A DNA stretch of 64,000 nucleotides from Casuarina equisetifolia (taxonomy: Eukaryota; Streptophyta; Magnoliopsida; Fagales; Casuarinaceae), in contig CM052358.1 in NCBI GenBank assembly GCA_028551475.1, positions 17,448,853 to 17,512,852 on the forward strand, in the 5' to 3' direction. The notes under the pieces are model-generated. The model searched no databases, was not told the origin of the DNA, and worked only from the letters and a program-made list of their open reading frames with translations. Shown piece after piece: positions 61,446-64,000 of this stretch. A program made the translations under genes and the position numbers. Every line of letters starts with the position of its first letter. The first letter of the stretch is position 1.

Positions 61446-63584
61446 ATGGACGCAAGACAGCTATGCTCTCTCTTGAGGGCATGCTTAAATTCCAAGTCAC
61501 CTAGGCAAGGCAAGCTTATCCACCAGAAGATAGTCTCTCTAGGTTTACAGAGCAACAATGCTATCTGCAAAAACCTTATCAATTATTACTTGTCTTTCCA
61601 TTTGTATGATTCCGCCCACCTGGTTTTCCGAACAACTGAGAAGCCATTTGACATCTCCTTGTGGAACGCCCTCATGGCCGGTTACACCAAAAACTTTATG
61701 TGCACTGAAGCTCTTGAGCTGTTTGAGAGGTTATTGCGTTCCCCACATTTGAAACCTGATTGTTATACTTACCCAAATGTTCTCAAGGCCTGTGGCGCAT
61801 TGGGTAGAGTTGGTTGCGGGATGATGATCCATGCTCATTTGATCAAAACTGGTTCACTATTCGATGTTGTTGTGGTTAGTGCTCTAGTTAGCATGTATGC
61901 TAAGTGCAATAGTTTCGAGTATGCCGTACGGTTATTTGATGAAATTCCTGACAGGGATGTGGCGTGTTGGAATACTGTGATTTCTTGTTATTATCAAGAT
62001 GGACAACCTGAGAAGGCGTTGGAATTGTCTGAAAGAATGAGAGATTCTGGTTTTGAGCCTAACTCGGTGACACTCACGACTGTCATATCATGTTGTGCAA
62101 GGCTTCTAGATTTGGAAAGGGGGAAGAAGATACACATGGAGCTGGTAAGAAAAGGGTTTGTGCTAGATGGTTTTATCACCTCGGCTCTTGTGGACATGTA
62201 TGGTCGATGTGGCTGTTTAGACTTAGCCCTAGATGCTTTTGATCATATACCGAGAAAGACTGAGGTTGCGTGGAACTCCATGATTGGGGGATACAGCCTA
62301 AAAGGTGATAGCAAATCGTGCATTGAACTTTTTGGGAGGATGAACGAGGACAAGGTTAAACCCACTTTCACTACTTTAACTAGTATGTTAATGGCTTGTT
62401 CTAGATCAGCACATCTTCATCATGGGAAATTCATACATAGTTACATAATAAGAAACAAAATCGAAGCCGACATCATTACCCAAAGTTCCCTGATAGATTT
62501 GTACTTCAAATGCGGAAATGTTGTGTCAGCTGAAAATGTTTTCAGAGAGATGCCCAAGACGAGTGCGGTTTCTTGGAATGTTATGATTTCTGGATACGTG
62601 GCAGTGGGCAGTTATTTCAATGCTCTTGGCATCTTAAGTGACATGAAAGAAGCTGGTGTCAACCCAGATGCCATCACATATACTAGTGTTTTACCAGCCT
62701 GCTCCCATCTAGCAGCCTTGGAAGAGGGTAAGGAGATTCATAAATGTGTAATTGAGAGTAAGTTAGAGTCAAATGAAGTGGTCATGGGGGCTCTTCTCGA
62801 TATGTATGCTAAATGTGGTGCCGTGGATGAAGCACTTAATGTTTTTCACCAATTGCCACACAGAGATGCTGTGTCGTGGACGTCAATGATCACAGCTTAT
62901 GGCTCTCATGGTCAACCTTTCGAGGCTTTGAAGCTTTTTGATGAAATGCAGCAGTCCAATGCAAAACCAGATGAAGTCACTTTCCTTGCTGTTTTATCTG
63001 CTTGTAGCCATGCGGGATTGGTTGATGAAGGTCGTTGTTATTTCAATCAAATGGTCAACCAGTACGCTATTAAACCCGGAATTGAACACTACTCATGCTT
63101 GATTGACCTTCTTGGACGTGCTGGAAGATTGCATGAAGCGTGTGAGATTCTGCAAAGAAATCCAGAAATTATGGAGGATTCCGGGCTATTAAGCACACTG
63201 TTTTCGGCATGCCGTTTGCACAAGAATTTAGAATTGGGGGTGGAAATTGCAGGATTGCTTATTGAGAAGGATCCTGACGATCCATCCACTTATATCATTT
63301 TATCAAATATTTATGCTTCAGCAAAAAGGTGGGATGAAGTGCGAAAGGTCAGATCAAAGATGAAAGAGCTAGGATTGAAGAAGAACCCAGGGTGTAGCTG
63401 GATTGAGATTAACAAAAAGATCCTAACTTTCTTTGTTGATGATAAGTCACACCCACAGGCTGAGATGGTGTATGATTGTCTTTCAAATCTGAGCAGTCAC
63501 ATGGAGAATGATGAGTTGTTGCCATGTCAGTTATCAGCTGGTGAGAGGATCCAGTGGGGCTTCAAAATCTTTTGGAGAGAGTAG
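61446..63584 (+). CDS. PLS-class PPR protein with E domain, At5g27110-like
   Basis: An intronless 712-codon frame has alternating P, L and S type PPR motifs from about residue 35 to 575. The repeated signatures are SALVDMYGRCG, VAWNSMIGGY, DEVTFLAVLSACSHAG and GKFIHSYII. An E-type extension follows at about 578-665 (LLSTLFSACRLHKNLELG, then NIYASAKRWDEVRKVRSKMKELGL and PGCSWIEI). There is no DYW deaminase domain; the protein ends FKIFWRE. PLS proteins with E domains act in C-to-U RNA editing in mitochondria or chloroplasts, usually with a separate deaminase partner. The motif order and the ending resemble Arabidopsis At5g27110 of the PCMP-E group. The N-terminus (MDARQLCSLLRACLNSKS) shows no obvious long presequence, so targeting is uncertain. 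The editing site is unknown. Confidence 0.93.
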   Translation: MDARQLCSLLRACLNSKSPRQGKLIHQKIVSLGLQSNNAICKNLINYYLSFHLYDSAHLVFRTTEKPFDISLWNALMAGYTKNFMCTEALELFERLLRSPHLKPDCYTYPNVLKACGALGRVGCGMMIHAHLIKTGSLFDVVVVSALVSMYAKCNSFEYAVRLFDEIPDRDVACWNTVISCYYQDGQPEKALELSERMRDSGFEPNSVTLTTVISCCARLLDLERGKKIHMELVRKGFVLDGFITSALVDMYGRCGCLDLALDAFDHIPRKTEVAWNSMIGGYSLKGDSKSCIELFGRMNEDKVKPTFTTLTSMLMACSRSAHLHHGKFIHSYIIRNKIEADIITQSSLIDLYFKCGNVVSAENVFREMPKTSAVSWNVMISGYVAVGSYFNALGILSDMKEAGVNPDAITYTSVLPACSHLAALEEGKEIHKCVIESKLESNEVVMGALLDMYAKCGAVDEALNVFHQLPHRDAVSWTSMITAYGSHGQPFEALKLFDEMQQSNAKPDEVTFLAVLSACSHAGLVDEGRCYFNQMVNQYAIKPGIEHYSCLIDLLGRAGRLHEACEILQRNPEIMEDSGLLSTLFSACRLHKNLELGVEIAGLLIEKDPDDPSTYIILSNIYASAKRWDEVRKVRSKMKELGLKKNPGCSWIEINKKILTFFVDDKSHPQAEMVYDCLSNLSSHMENDELLPCQLSAGERIQWGFKIFWRE

Positions 63585-64000
63585 ATATGTATATAATTCT
63601 TGCTTCGCATTAATTCTTCTCCTGCTCCAGTACGGTAAAAGAGGAAACACTTCTTTTACCTAATGGCAGGTTTTTGTGTAGCCTTCTCCTTGTCATGATA
63701 CAGGAACAAGCTGGCATGGAAGATGTGAATAGGAACTGATTCAATTGGATAATTGATTGCTATGTCTCCTTTAGGAACTAGTGCTTTCAGGGAGCTTTTA
63801 GAACCATTTCAGGTTGTCGATCCTGTTCTTGCCAGTTTGTTCTTTCTGTGACCAAAGGATCACATGCTGATATTTACCAGTTTTATCTTGCCACAGTTTT
63901 TGTTGGATCAAGTGTTCTTGAAATACCGGCAAAAGATAAGATATGTATCTCATAATAATCTTAACACAAGGTGTCTATGGCAAAGAACTTGATGAGATAT
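63585..64000. other. 3' flank of the E-class PPR gene
   Basis: This runs from the PPR stop codon to the window edge. It is probably 3' untranslated region at first; nothing else was recognised. Confidence 0.4.

Overview
The window is nuclear DNA from a flowering plant, most likely a core eudicot and possibly a woody one. The signs are AT-rich intergenic sequence, GT-AG introns up to about 2 kb or more, a plant-only PH-RCC1-FYVE-BRX gene, two pentatricopeptide repeat (PPR) genes, a plant homeodomain gene and many Ty1/Copia and Ty3/Gypsy remains. The species cannot be fixed from the sequence alone.

Layout. 1-12342 is retroelement debris: a reverse-strand gag remnant, a short decayed Copia copy (1673-4587), an unassigned stretch, and a decayed chromovirus with 650 bp LTRs and a chromodomain relic (6667-12342). 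13260-25389 is a divergent gene pair: an intronless PPR gene on the minus strand (743 codons from the preferred start) and an eight-exon homeodomain gene on the plus strand (525 codons), with a long GA tract just before its start codon. 26728-30308 (minus) is a ruined copy of the MOS2-type G-patch/KOW gene. It is split by a 2.4 kb gag-only LTR element with a clean 5-bp target duplication. 30966-44930 is a second retroelement block: a decayed minus-strand Copia, then an older minus-strand Copia relic into whose reverse-transcriptase region a much younger plus-strand Copia (37363-44319, 450 bp LTRs about 2.4% apart) has jumped. 49140-60422 is a nine-exon PRAF-type gene (1103 codons) with an upstream-ORF-rich leader. 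61446-63584 is an intronless E-class PPR gene (712 codons).

How the genes relate. Nothing suggests an operon-like or clustered pathway; these are ordinary independently transcribed plant genes. The two PPR genes probably encode organelle RNA-binding factors. The PRAF protein probably acts at phosphoinositide membranes and through its BRX domain. The homeodomain protein is probably nuclear and carries an atypical recognition helix (WFCHRR).

I found no convincing new biological system. The best leads are the MOS2-like gene broken by a gag-only LTR element, the GC-rich palindromic minisatellite in the leader of the young Copia family, the PRAF upstream-ORF array, and the homeodomain family that shares two motifs with RLT proteins. 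Exon boundaries come from reading splice sites and checking that phases join; no transcript data were available.
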